Part shown: positions 18,601 through 33,600 of the stretch, piece by piece
Layout of the letters: every line of letters starts with the position of its first letter
Numbering within the stretch: position 1 is the stretch's first letter
Source of the DNA: Olavius algarvensis associated proteobacterium Delta 3
GTDB lineage: Bacteria > Desulfobacterota > Desulfobacteria > Desulfobacterales > CAFBRK01
DNA length: 64,000 nucleotides
Direction: 5' to 3'
Assembly (NCBI GenBank): GCA_903231505.1
Contig: CAFBRK010000252.1
Location: 1-64,000, forward strand
Position numbers and translations under genes: made by a program
Notes under the pieces: generated by a model
What the model saw: the letters and a program-made list of their open reading frames with translations, nothing else
Database searches by the model: none
What the model was told of the DNA's origin: nothing

Positions 18601-21600
18601 ACCTGGACGCGGATGGACATCGGCAACCCCATTGTTTGGGATGAACTGGGCCCCGGTCCCATCCAGGAGGCCCAGTTCAACGCGCCGCCCGATAATGCCG
18701 GAGCGGGGGCTGTCGAGGCCATCGCCGTTCACCCCACGGATCCCAACACGGTGTTCCTGGGCACGGTGGCCGGCGGGGTGTGGCGCACCAACGATTTCAA
18801 CAGCGCCCAGCCCGACTGGGTGCCGCTGAGTGACCGGTTGGAATCCCTCTATGTCGGTTCCCTGGTCTTCGATCCGAACGATGCCGACACCCTCTACGTA
18901 GGAACCGGCAGCTACAGCAACACCTTCCGCAACCGGCCGAGCCAGGCGGCGGTGGGCCTCTACCGGACCACCAACGCCAATGAGGCCAATCCGCTCAACG
19001 TGCGATGGGAAAATCTGGGCCGGTCCACCTTCCAGGGGCTGGACATCCGGCGGGTACTGCCCTCGACCAATCCCTTGATCATCCTTGTGGCGGCCGCCGA
19101 CAGCAACGGGAACGGGGGCCTCTTTCGCAGCGCCGACGACGGCCAGAGCTGGGCGGACATGACCGATGGCGGTGACCCGGTCCTGCCGGCGGCCGTCGCC
19201 ACGGACGTGATGGTGGATCCCAACGACCCCAATCGCATCTACGCAGCGATTCCGGGCAACGGCGTCTACATGAGCACCGATACGGGCGCCACATGGGCCA
19301 GGATCGACAACCAGGGCACGGCGATCACGGGTGTCGGTGTGTCCACCAATATCGAGCTGGCGGCCCATGATGCCGGTGCAACCACGGTGCTCTATGTTGG
19401 GGTGATCGACGACAATGGCCAGCTGTCGGGCGTTTTCCGGGACACCCAGGGCGGAGACGGCGTGGACAACGATGCGGCCAACGGCATTGACGACGCCGCG
19501 GAATACACCTGGACGGCCATCGGACCGGCACCGCCGGCGACCCACGGGGGCGGTCAGGGGTTCAACAATTTCGCCATCGTGGCCGATCCCACCAACGCCA
19601 ACATGGTGTATGTTTCCGGCGATCGCCCGCCCAACATTTTCCGCGGGGAGGCGGGCGCCAACACCTGGACATCCATCGTTCTGGCCGGGACCAGCTCCGA
19701 CACCAACCCCCATGCCGACTCCCGGCACATGGTGTTCCTCAACACCACAACCCTTCTGGAATCCGATGACGGGGGCGTTTTTCAACTGCCGACCCCCCTG
19801 AACGCCGCTTCCAGCGACTGGGTCAACAAGAACGGCAACCTCCGGGACGTGGAATTCCACGACGTGGCCTTTGACACGGGAGACGACCTGGCCATCGGCG
19901 GGGCCCAGGACAACGGCTCCGAGGTCCAGAACGCCACGGGCAGCCAGGTATGGACCCGCTTTCTGGGAGGAGACGGCTCCTCCCAGGCCTACAGCATTCC
20001 GGGCGACACCCGCTATTCCCTGGGCAACAACTTCACCAACTTCGTGCGCAACGGCACCGACCAACTGCTGCTCCGGGCTACGGGCAGCGGGGTTGATTTT
20101 TCGGGCCTGGAAAGCACTAGCCCCGACGTTCCCGACAGCGCCTTCGAAGGCAGCCGCTTCGAGTCCCTCATCCCTGTGGAACCCAACCGCTTCACCGCGG
20201 GAGGGCTGCTGATCGCCCGACGGGCGCTCTACGAAAGTTCCGATTCCGGCGACACCATCACCCAGGTCGCCCTGCCGGGCAAGAGCGACACCGATGTGAT
20301 CCGCAAACTGGTATACGGCGGGGTGCGGGCCGGAACGAACGAGCCCAACATCTTCTGGGCCGGGACCAATTCCGGACGGCTGTACATCCGCGACCAGGCG
20401 GGCACGGTGACGGACCGGACCGCCGCGCTCGCTGCCGTCATTCCCGGCAGCTCACCGGGTGTCCATATCATCAAGGGCATCGCCGTGGATCCCCAGGACT
20501 GGCACCGGGCCTGGGTCATCAAGGGAAACCAAGTGGCCATGACCACCGACGCCGGTGCCACCTGGACCGAGGTCACCTTCAACCTTCCCGCGGAAACTGC
20601 CGAACTGCGCGATGCGGCCTTTGTGGATATTTCGCCCCTGGCCGGCGACGGAATTCCGGTGGTGAGCGGCTGGGGCGGCGTGTTCCTGCTGAACAACAAC
20701 ACCTGGTCCAAGTACGGCCAGACCCTGCCCAACGTGCTCATCCACGACATCGATTTCTACGACCACGACATAGACGGCAATGCCGCCAACGGCACGGGCA
20801 TGCTCCTGGTGGGCACCTTCGGCCGGGGCGCATGGGTCAGTCCCAACACCTCCACCTCTGTCCTGTCGGCGCTGACCAACCATTTGGCGAGCCTTCCCGG
20901 TGCCACCAGCTTCCAGCGTATTGAGGTGGACAATGTGGGCGGCAGCATCGTGTTGCTGGCTGCCGGCGAAGGCGGTGTGTTCCGGAAGATCGGATCGGGT
21001 CCCTGGACCGAGTACGGCGTGGGCCTGCCCAATGTCTTGACCACCGCCATCGAGCGCTACCCGACGCCCGATGACATTCTTTTGGCGGGGACACTGGGCA
21101 GGGGGGCCTGGACGATTCCCAACGCCGGTCAGACCATCGGCGTGCCGGGCACCATTGTGATCGACGGCGCAGACCAGGCCGAGGTTTTCAAGCTCGTTCG
21201 AAACGCGGACGAACCCTGGCTGTTGGACGTTTTCGTCAATCTGGCCTCGGACATGCTGATCGGAGACCCCAAGGCGCAGCTGCCCTTTGCATCCATCGAA
21301 TCCATTACGATTAACGGCAACGGCGGCGAAGACACCCTGACCGTGGACATTTCCAACGGGGCGGTCGCGGTGCCCGCCGGAATCACCTTCAACGGTGCCG
21401 ACGCATCCGACACGGTGGAAATCGTCAACCCGGGCGCCGCGACCGTGACCTCCGACTCCGGCATTGTCTCCGGCGGCCTGACGACCACCGCGCGCCAGAC
21501 GGTGACGGTCGTCGATGCCTTCGGAGACAGCGGCACCATGACCGTGCGCTGGACGGGCGTGGAGACCGGAACCGACGGTGTGACCGTGGCCCAGAACGTG

Positions 21601-24600
21601 GATGTCCTGGCCCCCGGACTGGGGGCGGTCGCCGCCGCCTTCCAGAGCGGTTTGTCCGACGCCCTGCGGGGCATGAGTCTGGCAGGCGTCAATGCGGAAT
21701 CGATTGCCTCGGCTCTCAACGGCATCCTGGTGGACGAGATCCGTCCCAAGGATTTGCCGTTCCTCACGGCCTCCAGCGTCAGACCCCAGGGCGGCCGCAT
21801 CCAGCTCGATGATGTCGTGTCGGTGTTGAACCGGATTTTCAGCCAGGGCGGTCTGGACCTGGGGCAGGTGTCCACATCCGGCGCCCTGGCGACGCCTGCG
21901 GCGCTGCGGCAGGCCCTGGATGATCTGGATGCGATCCCCGGCAACGTGACCCTGGACGAGGTGACGGACCGGGACGACGACGGCAGCCCCGACATCTTTT
22001 TTGAAATGACCGTGTCCGGAACCGAACTTGAAGGTATCATCGACCTGGATGTGCGGGCCGACGTGCTGGGCGGCACCGGGCGGATCGAGCTCTCCGGCGC
22101 CCTGGAGATCACCGCGACGATCGACCTGAACGTGGACTTCGGCGTCGACTCCCAGGGTTTCTTTATCGTCCCCACGGATCCGGCCGAAACCGCCCTGAAG
22201 GTCACCAACCTGGTGATCAGCGGCGATGTGGCCGGCAGCGGCCGACTGGGCTTTCTGGGGGTGGATGTCAGTGGAGCGACCCTGTCTCTGGATCCGCAGG
22301 TCGAGATCGGCATCGGCCTGACCGACCCGGGGACCCTGGCCGCCGACGGCACCATCCGGGTCCCCGAGCTGACGCCCGATGATTTCCGGGATCTGATCAG
22401 TGCCGAGGCCACCGGTGACCCGGCCGACGGCCTGGCCGATGTCAACTTCAGCACCGACGCCGGCGTCAGTGCCGGGGTGTTGCTGGACGTGATCGTCGGC
22501 GTCGACATCGGCGGCATCATCGACGGCGATGATCCTCTCGACTGGTTCTTCCTGCGGGATCCGTCCCTCAGCGGGAACCTCAGCCTGACGGCCAGCAATG
22601 TGGACGCCAGCGCCCGGTTCGGCTTTCTGTCCATCGGGATCGTGGACGGATCGGTGGCCGCCAATCCGTCCCTGACCCTCAGCCTGAACGACACCGGGAC
22701 CACGGCGGCCGATGGTCGTCTGGATCTGCGGGAGCTGATCGACGGCGTCGGCGACCTGGAAACCCTGCTCGATGTCGAGCTCACCGGCGGCGCAACCTTG
22801 AGCCTGCCGATCTCGGCCCCCTTCATCGGCCTGACGCCGGGTCCGGACACCACGCTGATTGTCACCATCGGTGATTTCGACGACCTGGAGACCTACAGCG
22901 TCAGCCTGCCGCCGGCCCTCTCCGACCTGGGCAATTTCACCAACATGAACGCCGGGACACTGGTGGGGCTGCTGGCCCAGGTGACCGGCTGGCTGGATGA
23001 TTTCCGGCGCAGCGACACCTTTGCCAACTTTGACGTGCCCTTTGTGGGACCTGCCCTGGACGAGATCCTGGGCTTTGCCGACGAGTTCCGGGACACCCTC
23101 CTGTTTGATGATGCCGATGACGGCAACGACGACGCCGAAACCCTGATCTACGATGTGAACCAGGCCCTGGAAACCGCTGAACTGGACGACCGGATCCGGG
23201 CCGAAGCGGACGGAGCGCGCATCCGGCTGATCGCCGTGGACACCACGGTCACCGAGTTTTCCATCACCGCCCCGGGGGGTAACGCCCTCGGCTTCGACAC
23301 CTCCCAGACTGCCGTCACGGACATCATTACCCTGTCGCTGACCGGCATATCGGACGCCCCCGCCGATGGCGTCCTGATCGCCGATGTCACATTCAACGTG
23401 ACGGTCAACGGCGGGACTCCCGTGCCGGTAACGGTTTTGGCCGCCGATACGACCGAGAACACGTCCCTCGGCAACGACGTGGCCAAGCTGGTGGATGTCA
23501 ACGGCTCTCCGACCTTTGCCACCGCCCAGCAGCTGGCCCTCAAGGCGGCGGAGATCCTCGGCGTCCCCAGCGATGTGGTCGAGTACGATGCCGCCGAGGA
23601 CATCCTGACCTTTACTCTGGATCTGTCGGGCACCTTCGGCACCCTGGAGCTGCCCCTCGACTTCAACCTGGATCTGTCACCCCTTCTGGCACTGGAGACC
23701 GACACCTTGGTGGAGCTCTCGGCCAGCGGCGGTCTGACGCTGACCCTGGGCGTCTTTATGGGGGACGCGCCGGCCTCCACCATCCTGGAGGGGAGCAAAT
23801 TGCTGAGCGAGATCGGAGACGGGGTGGATATCCAGACCAACCTGGCCATCACCGCTCCCAACCCGGTCTCCTCCTTTATCGGCCGCCTGTCGGCCGACGC
23901 CCGCTTTGCGCTGTCCATTGACGGCGGCGCCGGAGTCGACGTCACGGTGCTCCGCGACAGCACCGAGTCCAACACCACGCTGGACGACCTGGTTGCCGAT
24001 GTAAACACGGCCCTTGCCACCGCCGGCCTGGCCGCGCAGATCGAGGCCCAGAAGGGGCAGGCGGCCGACAATGAAGACGGGAGGATCGTGCTCGTGGTCC
24101 TGGACGGCGGCATCACCGCCGTTACCATGACGGCCGATGCGACCGATCCCACGGTGAGGGAAATGGGCTTTGTCATCTCACAGGATGCCGCGGACGACGG
24201 CGGCACCCTTAAGATCAAAGCCTCCCAGGACGTTCTGGGACGGCTGGGCCAGCTTTCGGCCGATGCGTCCTTTGACGTGATCCTCAACACGGTCAACGGC
24301 GGATCCCCGGTTCCCGTGACCCTGCCCAAAACCAGCACCTTTTCCCATCGCAACATCCTGGAGGTCGTCAACGCGCTCCAGGCGGTGATCGATGATGTGC
24401 CCGAGCTGGACGGCAAGGTGACGGTCATGTCCCGGGGTCTGACGCTGATCTTCAAGGCGACCGAAGCCGGGGCGACCACCTTTAACATTATCGCCGCCGG
24501 CGGCAACCCCGCCGTGACAGAATTGGGGCTGGGGACCAACAACATCGGCAACAGCGCCGAGTTTGTGATCACCACCCGGGACGGCGCCAAAAGCGCCATC

Positions 24601-27600
24601 AACCTGAACGGTCTCACCACCCTGCAGGACGTCATCAATGCCATCAACGCCCAGTCGGCCGGCAAGGTCACGGCCGCCATCAATGAAAACGGCACCGGCC
24701 TGCAGCTCACCGACAACACCGCCGGTGGTGCCGACTTCATCGTGAACGCCACCAACGGGACCCAGGCCGCCATCAACCTGGGCATCCTGGCCCGGGATGC
24801 CGGCGAAACCGAAGAACCGGACGGGGTCATCGACGGCGGTACCATCGGCGGCCTGACGGCCCAGGACCGCTTCTTCATCTCCGACGCCAGCGCCACCGTA
24901 GGGATTTCGCTGGCCACCCCCGGCGGCATCAGCGCCTCGGCCATGTTCGGGTTCGTGGAAGTGGCCCTGAGCGGCAGCAGCTCCTTTGACGCCGACCTGA
25001 CCCTCGGCCTCCAGGATCCCGGCACCGTTGCTGACGACGGTCGCATCACCCTGGCCGAGCTCATCGACGCCCTGTCGGACATCACCTCCCTGATCGCCGC
25101 CCCCGACCTCAACGGGACCGGCGGTCTGACCCTGGACATCGATGTCTCGCCGTCCATCCCGGGGATCAATGTCCCGGACGACGCCCAGATCGTCATCACC
25201 ATCAATGACATCGGCAACCCCTTCACCGATCCGGTCGAAGCGCCCGACATCACCTTCAGTTTCCCCGACCTGGGCGATCTGCTCGCCTTCGACAACATCG
25301 AGTTCAACTTCGACAGTATCCTGGATGCGCTTCTGGCCCTGGCCGATTTCCTGGGCCAGTTCGAGGCCTTCGATTTTCTCAACCAACCGATTCCGCTCAT
25401 CAATGTCAGCGTCAATGACCTGTTGACCTTCGTGGATGAGTTTCGGGATGCCCTCAACGCCGCGCGCAACGACCCGGCCGGGTCCCTACAGGTTCTGGAG
25501 GCCAAGCTGAAGGAAGCCTTCGGCCTGTCCCCGTCCAGCGATCTCATCGGCCTGTCCCTGGTGACCTCCGGGGGTGCCGAGATTCTGCGGCTCGACATCG
25601 AGTGGGATGCCGGATTCAACAAGTCCATGCCCCTGAACCTGGATCTGGGACTGCCGGACTTCGCCAACCTGTCGGGCAACGCCGGACTCACCGCCGCAGG
25701 CGACATCGACGTCCATCTGGCCTTCGGCATCGACCTTTCCAACCCGCTCAATTTCTACATCTTCGATGCCACCGGGATCACGGGGAGTATTACGCTGGCA
25801 GGGGACGACATCGAGTTCCAGGCCGCATTAGGGCCCCTGGGAATATTTGTCCGGGATGACGAAGACGAGGGGGGCAGTTATGCAAATCTGTCCGCAGATC
25901 TGAGCCTCGGCCTCCAGGACGGCATCTTCACCAACAACCGGGTCCTGCTGACCGACATCGACTTCGGCAGTGCCTTTGATGCCAACATCACCGGGACCCT
26001 GGCGGCCAACCTGCCCGTCTTCTTTCCGACAGAATCGATCTCAAAGGGCCCCATTCAACTGGGGGCCTCGCTGGCCTTCGGGACCGGGGGCATCGAGCTC
26101 AACGGCACCCTGGCCGGCGGTGAATACATTATCATCCCGGATGACCTGTTCGGTATCGACCTGTCCCAGTTCAGCCTCCTGGACAACATCCTGCTGGCCA
26201 TCGACGGCGTGGATGCCTTCCTGGCCGGCCTCCAGGACCTTCTGGACGGAGAGATCTTCGGGGTCTCCCTGCCGCTGGTCGGAGACCAGCTGTCCTCCGG
26301 GGCCCGGTTCATCGAGGACTTCCGGAAAGATTTCATCGACCCGCTGCGAGAAGAAGTCAGCAACCTGACCGACCCGGATTCAAACTTCATCTCCACCAAG
26401 CTCTTCGAACTTTTGGGACCCGGCGGCCTCAACATCCTGTTGGACTCGGACGATCCCGGAACGGACATCACGGCGGCCGACGTCGCTCTGGACACCAATC
26501 TGGGCACGCCGGGGATCGACACGGATGAGGTCTATATCCAGTGGAACGTCCTGCTGGGCGGAGACCTGCTGGACATCGGCACCGGCATCGGTTTCGATAT
26601 CGGCTTCCCCGGGCTGGGGCTGGAGACCACGGGCGAGATCGACCTGAATATCAACTGGGAGCTGGCCCTCGGCTTCGGGCTCGATTTTGTCCAGGGCTTC
26701 TACCTGGATGTGTCGGATGCCAACGAGCTGGAGGTCGAGGTCAACGTGACCCTGCCGGGCGCCGGGATCACGGGGCGTCTGGCCATCCTCCAGATCGAGG
26801 CCTTCGACAACGGAGGCACCCACCTGACAGCCCAATTTGCCCTGGATGTCCACAACCGGAACAACCCGGCCGACACCAAGCTGGGCCTGGGTGAACTGCC
26901 CAGTATCGACTTTAACATCGGCTTTGCCGCAGAGGCCATTGTGGATCTGGGCATGGAGCTCCAGCTCAACAGCGAGCTGGTCCCCGGTGCGGACACGGTC
27001 TTCCCAAAGATCGTGGCCGATTTCTACCTGCTGTGGGGTTTCGGCGACGTGCATTCGGGCACCCTGGTGTCCATCGAAAACATGGGCAGCGCCCTGGCCG
27101 ACGGTCTCCAGATCGTCGAGTTCCGCAATGTGGGACTCGACCTGGGGACCTTCATCTCGGATGTCATCGGCCCCATTGTCAAGGAGGTCCAGAAGGCGAC
27201 CGAGCCGCTGCAGCCCATCATCGATGCCATTACGGCCCCCATCCCGCTCCTGTCGGATCTTGCCGGTAGCCCCATCACCCTCCTGGATCTGGCCGAGATA
27301 TTCGCCGGCGACTATTTTGACGTGCGCATGATCCGGGCCATCGCAGACCTGATCAACCTGATCAACGCCATCCCCGCCGATGCGGAAAGCGTGATCATCA
27401 CCTTCGGGGACTTCGAGCTCTACAACGCCGCAGGCGGCCTGACCCTGGATCTGAGCAACCCGGCCTTCGACCTGAGCGATCCGGTCTCCAGCGGATTCGA
27501 GACGCCGACCCTGGAGGGATTCGATTTCGACGGCCTCCTGGCCGGCCAGCCGTCCAACGGTACGACCAGCTTCACCAACAATATCCGCGACCAGGATTTC

Positions 27601-30600
27601 GGCGGCGGGTTCTCCTTCCCGATCCTGGACGACCCCTCCCAGATATTCGGGCTTCTCATGGGCCGGCCGGCGACCCTGATCGCCTATGATCTGCCCCCGT
27701 TGCTCTTCACGTTCGACTGGAGCCAGTTCTTCTCCATTTTCGGACCCCTGGGTGTGTCGATCAACGTGAACATCGGTATCAACATCGACTTCGCCTTCGC
27801 CTACGACACCCTGGGCATCCAGCGATTCGCCGAGGGCGGATTCCGCAACCCGCTGACTCTGTTCGACGGCTTCTTCATCAGCGACACGGCGTCGCCCACC
27901 GGCGAGGGTGAAGATGTGTCGGAAATTACCTTCACCGGCCTGATCACGGCCGCCGCAGAGCTGAATCTGGGGGTGGCCAAGGCCGGCGTTGCCGGCGGGG
28001 CGGAGATCATCATCCGCTTCGATCTCCACGATCCCAACGAGGATGGCAAGATCCGGCTGATCGAGCTGGCCAAGAACTTCCTCAACGAGTTCAACTACGG
28101 GTCACCGCTCCTGGCGCCGCTGGCGATATTCGACGTCACCGGCGAAGCCTTTTTCCGGCTTTTCGCCTTCCTCAAGGTGGATCTGTTTATTCTTACCATC
28201 GACAAAGAATTCGATATTACCCCGCCCTTAAAACTGCTCGACTTCGAGATCCCGTTCACCCGCGTGCCGACCCTGGCCAACGAGCTGAGCGGCGGAGCCC
28301 TGCAGTTGAACGCCGGACCCAATGCCAAGGATCGCCTGGAGGGGGACGATTCAGACATTGCCGAGACCTTTGACGTGGACCAGGGCAGCTCGCCGAACAA
28401 GGTGGATGTCACCGCCTTCGGCTACACCCAGACCTACTCTATCAACAGCCCCATTATCGCCCTGGGCGGTGACGGGGATGACGTCTTCGACTTCTCCGAC
28501 ATTACCAACCCTGCCATCACCTATGAGATCGAAGGCGGCGGGGGCAACGACACCATCATCCTGCCGGCCAATGCCGGCCGCGCGGTCATCGACGCCGGCC
28601 CGGGAGACGACACGATCGTGAGCGGTGCGGGCAACGATGTCATCATCGGCGGGGCCGGAAACGACACCATCGATGCCGGCGGGGGCAACGACATCGTGTT
28701 CGCCGACACCGGGGAAATCACCGATGATGCCTACAAGGCACCGGCACGCCTGACGGACGGCAACGATATCGTCAACGGCGGTGACGGAAACGATCTGCTG
28801 GTGGGCAGCGGTGGCGATGATCAGGTGAACGGCGATGGGGGCGAGGACATCGTGATCGGCGACGGCGTCATCCTGGGGCTCGGTAGCACCGACCCGGAGG
28901 CCTTCGATACGGCGGGCGTGGGCGAATTCAGCGACACCAGCCGGGGCCTGGGGGGCAATGATCTGCTGACCGGCGGCCTGGGCAACGACATCATCTACGC
29001 CGGCAAGGGTGATGACGACATCGACGGCGGCGATGACGACGACATCTTCGCCGAAGACGGCGCTGATACCGTCGGCGGCGGCGCGGGCAACGATCTGATC
29101 CTGGGCAGCCGAGGCAAGGATGTGATCGACGGCAACGACGGCGACGACGAGATTTACGGCGACGAGGATGCCGACACCATCCACGGCAATGCCGGTCTGG
29201 ACGAGATCCACGGCGGGATCGGGCCGGACGAGATCTGGGGCGACGAAGACAACGATACGATCAACGGCGGACCGGATCCCGACAAGATTTACGGCGGCGG
29301 CGGATCCGATGACATCGACGGGGGCGCCGGCTCGAATGTAGTCTGGGGCGACGACAAACCCGGCGACGCCACCGGCGCCGGGGCGGCCGATACGATTGTG
29401 ACGGGCCCCGGACCCGACGAGATCCACGGCCAGGAGGGCGGTGACGACATTGACGGCGGCGACGGCGACAACCGGATCTTCGGCGATGACGGCGATATCG
29501 TGGCCGGCCTGGGCAACCACATCGTCACCGGCGGCGCCGGGAACGACGTCATCATTTTAGGCGACGGCATCCTGATCCCGCTGGCACCGCTGACCGACCG
29601 GGTGGGCTCCGAGGTATTCGGCGATGACGGCAACGACGAGATCACGATCGGGTTGGGCAATCACATCATCGTCGGCGATGCCGGCGACGATACCATCGTG
29701 GCCGGCGACGCTATCCCGGTGCCGGGTGCTCCGGTGTCGGTCCGGATCGGGTCGGAGGTCACCGGGGACGCCGGGGTGGATGATATCCTGATCGGGACCG
29801 GCAACCACATTATCGACCTGGGCACTGAAGACGATACCCTGGTGGCGGGCAGCGGTGTTGTGGCGGCGGGAGCACCGCGGGTCGGCTCCGAAGTGTTCGG
29901 CCGCACGGGTGTGGACCTGATCACGCTGGGTGACGGCAATCACCTGGTGCGGACCCATGAGGGGAATGACACGGTCATCGCCGGGATCGGCGACAGCGAC
30001 GTTGCCGGCGGCGGTGGGGCCGACATCATCATCCTGGCGGGCGGTGACAACCTGGTTTACGGCGGCGACAATCCCTTTGATCTTCCGGCCGCGAGCACCG
30101 GGGTCGATGAAGGGGACACCATCACCACCGGGCCGGGCGACGACGAGATCAACAGCCAGGCGGGCGGGGATGTTATCGACGCCGGCGCGGGCGACGACAT
30201 GATCTTCACCGATGAGGGCGACGACACCGTGACCGCCGGCCTGGGCAGCGACGTCGTCGGCACCGCCGACGGTGCGGATACGGTGTATGCGGGCACGGGC
30301 CCGGCCGGCGATCCGGGCGAGACCGCCTCCGTCAACGAGATCAATCTGGGCCTGGGCGACGACGAGGCTTACGGCGACTTCGGCGCCGACATCATCATTG
30401 CCGGCGACGGTGACGACGACATCTTTGCCCTGCCGGGAGACGACTTCGTCCAGGGCAACCTGCATGACGACCTGATCATGGGCGGTCCCGGCAACGATGT
30501 TCTCATCGGCGGCCGGGGCGACGACAGGATCGACGCCGGTGCGGGCAACGACGTGATCTGGGGCGGATTCGAGGATGTGGACTCCGCGCTGGTGGACCCC

Positions 30601-33600
30601 AACATTCCGGCCAACTTCGAGAACCCCATCGGGTTCGACCCGGCCGAGCTGCTGATTCCCACGGGCTATGTGCCGCCGCTGGTGTCCCCCGTTGTGGCCC
30701 TGGGCCTCTCCATGGGGAGCGACTCCGATGATCTCCCGGCCACGGCCGACGAGATGGGCAATCCCCAGGATTTTAACGACTTTCTCATCGGCGGCCCCGG
30801 CAACGACGTCATGTTCGGCGGCGGCGGACGGGACAAAATGTTCGGCGGGTCGGGCAACGACTATGTGGACGGCGGCGTGGAGCGTGACGAGGTCTTCGGC
30901 GAAGGCGGCGACGACGTGGTCCGCGGCGGCCCCAACGACGACGTGGTCCACGGGGACTATCGCTACGAGAACGGCAGCCTGAACTACTATGACAGCGCCT
31001 TTATCGACCTGATCGGCAGCTCCAGCAACGGCGATACGGAATCCATTGTATATGTCGGCGGATTCCCCCGGCTGGGATACGGCGGCGACGAAGGCATCGA
31101 CCAGACTTACGGCGACGGCGGCACCGACTTTATCTTCCCCGACGCGGGCTCCTTCGGCATCCACGGCCGGACGGATGTGGATCCCCAGGGCCGGCTCACA
31201 GCCGACGCCCTCTTCTCGCTGCGCATCGACGGCGGGCCCCCGGTGCCCATTTCCATCACGGCGGCGCTGACTGCCGGCAACCCGGACGTGGATGCCCTGG
31301 CGGGACAGATCAATGCGGCCCTGCTGGCCCAGGGCGTCACCGAGGTCTTCGCCCGCCGGTTGGGCTCGCTGCGCCTGGGCCTGGTGCTCGATACGGATCT
31401 GGCGGACAGCCTGGAGATTTCCTCGGCCAACACCGCGGCCAACGATGAGCTCGGCCTTTTCGCCGGCGGGACCGAAGCCGGCGCCATTCAGGCCGGCCAG
31501 CGGGCCTGGGGCGGCGACGGCATCGACTTCCTCTACGCCTTTTCCAACACGTTCATCACCGACGACCCGGCCGACATCGCCCTGGCGGTGGATCGCATCG
31601 GCGATGAGCTGCACGGCGGCTCGGGCAATGACCAGCTTTACGGCAACCTGGGCCGGGATGCCATTTTCGGTGACAGCGGCAATGAAACCATCTTCGGAGA
31701 CGCCCTGGCCGGGCCGACCCTGGCCGAGAACATTCAGGGGCATGTGACCGGCGGCAACGACTACATCAACGGCGGCACCGGGCAGGACATCATCAAGGGC
31801 GGCGGCGGCGACGACGAGCTCTGGGGGCATGCCGACGGCGACTACCTCGTCGGCCAGAAGGGCAACGACACCCTCTACGGCGGCCACGGCATCGATTTCA
31901 TGGAGCTGGACACCCACCGTGATTTCTTCGATGACGGGGCGCCGGCTCCCATCGACATATTCGACGGCCATTTCGGCAACACCTTCGAGAGCGACACCCC
32001 CGACGAGAATTCCACCGACATCATGATCATCGTGGGGACCAACCAGGATGATGTGATCCGCATCGGCCAGCTCGCCGACGGGCGCATCCATGTCTTTTAC
32101 CAGACCGTCCATCCCGACACGGGCGACATCGAACAGCGGGAAATTTTAGCCCCCTGGCGGGCCAACAACCCCGACGGCAGCCTGAATCCCACGGGTGAAC
32201 CGCTGGTGGAGCAGTTCCGCATCACCACGCTTTCGAATGACGATGTGGTGGAATTCATCCAGGAAGGCTATTCGGTGTTCGGCCGCGACATCGAGGTTTT
32301 GGACATCGGGGATCTGGACAGCCGCAGCAACGACTATGTCAGCGTGATCGACGGCGGACCCGATGACGATATCCTTATCGGCACACCCAGCCGGGATCTT
32401 ATCGACGGCTTCAGCGGCAGCGACACCATGTTCGGCCTGGCGGGCGACGACAGGCTCTGGGGCCACGGTTCGGCCGGCTCCGAGGCGGCCTCCACCAATG
32501 ACCTGGATATTTTCTTCGGCGGCCGCGGCAACGACGACATGATCGGCGGCCCGGGCATCAATGACATGTACGCGTGGACCCAGCTGCCGCTGCCGGCGGG
32601 CGATACCCAGTACGGCGTTTTTGTGGACGCCTTGGAAGCGGAACTGGGGCCAGTCTTCGATGACAATGGGGATCTGGATGGGGACGGCTTCCTGGATGCT
32701 GACGGCGTCAGCGACCCGCGCATCCTGGAGGACACCGGACTCGACCGCATCTATCTGGGCACAGGACTGGCCTTCGCCTTCGGCAACGGTGGCAACGACC
32801 AGATGTTCCGCGCCGACGGCAGCCTGTTCGAGACCCTGGACGGGGACCTGGATGTGGACGCCTGGAAGCAATTGGCCATCGAGTCGGGCAAGGTGTGGTA
32901 TGTGCCCGGGACCGAGGCCGATGATGAGATCAGCGTGGACTTCGTGAACGAGCCCGGGCTGCTCTCCGATCATCACCTGATCACGCGCCTGACCACCGTC
33001 GACGACGTGTCGAGCTTCTCGGCCCAGGTGCGCCTCGACTTCGGCCCCTTGGACGGTACCGGCGAGCCGCTCTTTGACGGTGCCGATGTCCTGGCGGATC
33101 TGGAGCTCCTGTTCTCCCAGGCCGAGATCCCCGCAGATCCCGTCAACAATCCCGATCCCGATGCGCCGACCGGCATTCCCACCCAAGTTATCGGCGGCGC
33201 GGAAGGTGCCGTGCTGGAGGGCCTCCTGCCCTCTGAGGGCGACATCGATGCCATCCTGATCGATGCCCTGGGAGGAAACGACCGGATTTCCGTGGGGCCC
33301 ACGACCCAGCTCACCGTCTGGATCGATGCCGGCGACGGCAATGACCGGGTTCTGGTCCAGGGCGGCGAGATTATCCTGTCCGACCTGGCAGACCTGCAGT
33401 TCGCCCGAAACGATAACGCGGACACGGCCTACTTCATTTCCGACACCCCCTTTGACGCGCCGCCGGACAACCAGACGGTCCTCTCCCAGAACGCTGTCCT
33501 CTCCGGCTTCACCATGGACAGCCCCGACGACGTGGACTTCTTCCGATTCACCCTGCTCGGGGTCCCGGAAGAGACCGCCCGCATCGCCCTGGAAAGCGCC

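Noticed and set aside
15781..21130. Active sialidase or xyloglucanase
   Set aside because: Only the Asp-box propeller scaffold is visible; I could not identify a catalytic residue set, so no enzyme activity is claimed.
23148..25751. Antisense open frame of 867 codons, serine- and arginine-rich
   Set aside because: Low-complexity composition typical of the complement of a GC-rich coding strand. The sense frame is well supported.
29557..32112. Antisense open frame of 851 codons, valine- and aspartate-rich with pseudo-repeats
   Set aside because: Its repeats are the complement of RTX nonapeptides, so the periodicity is inherited from the sense gene.
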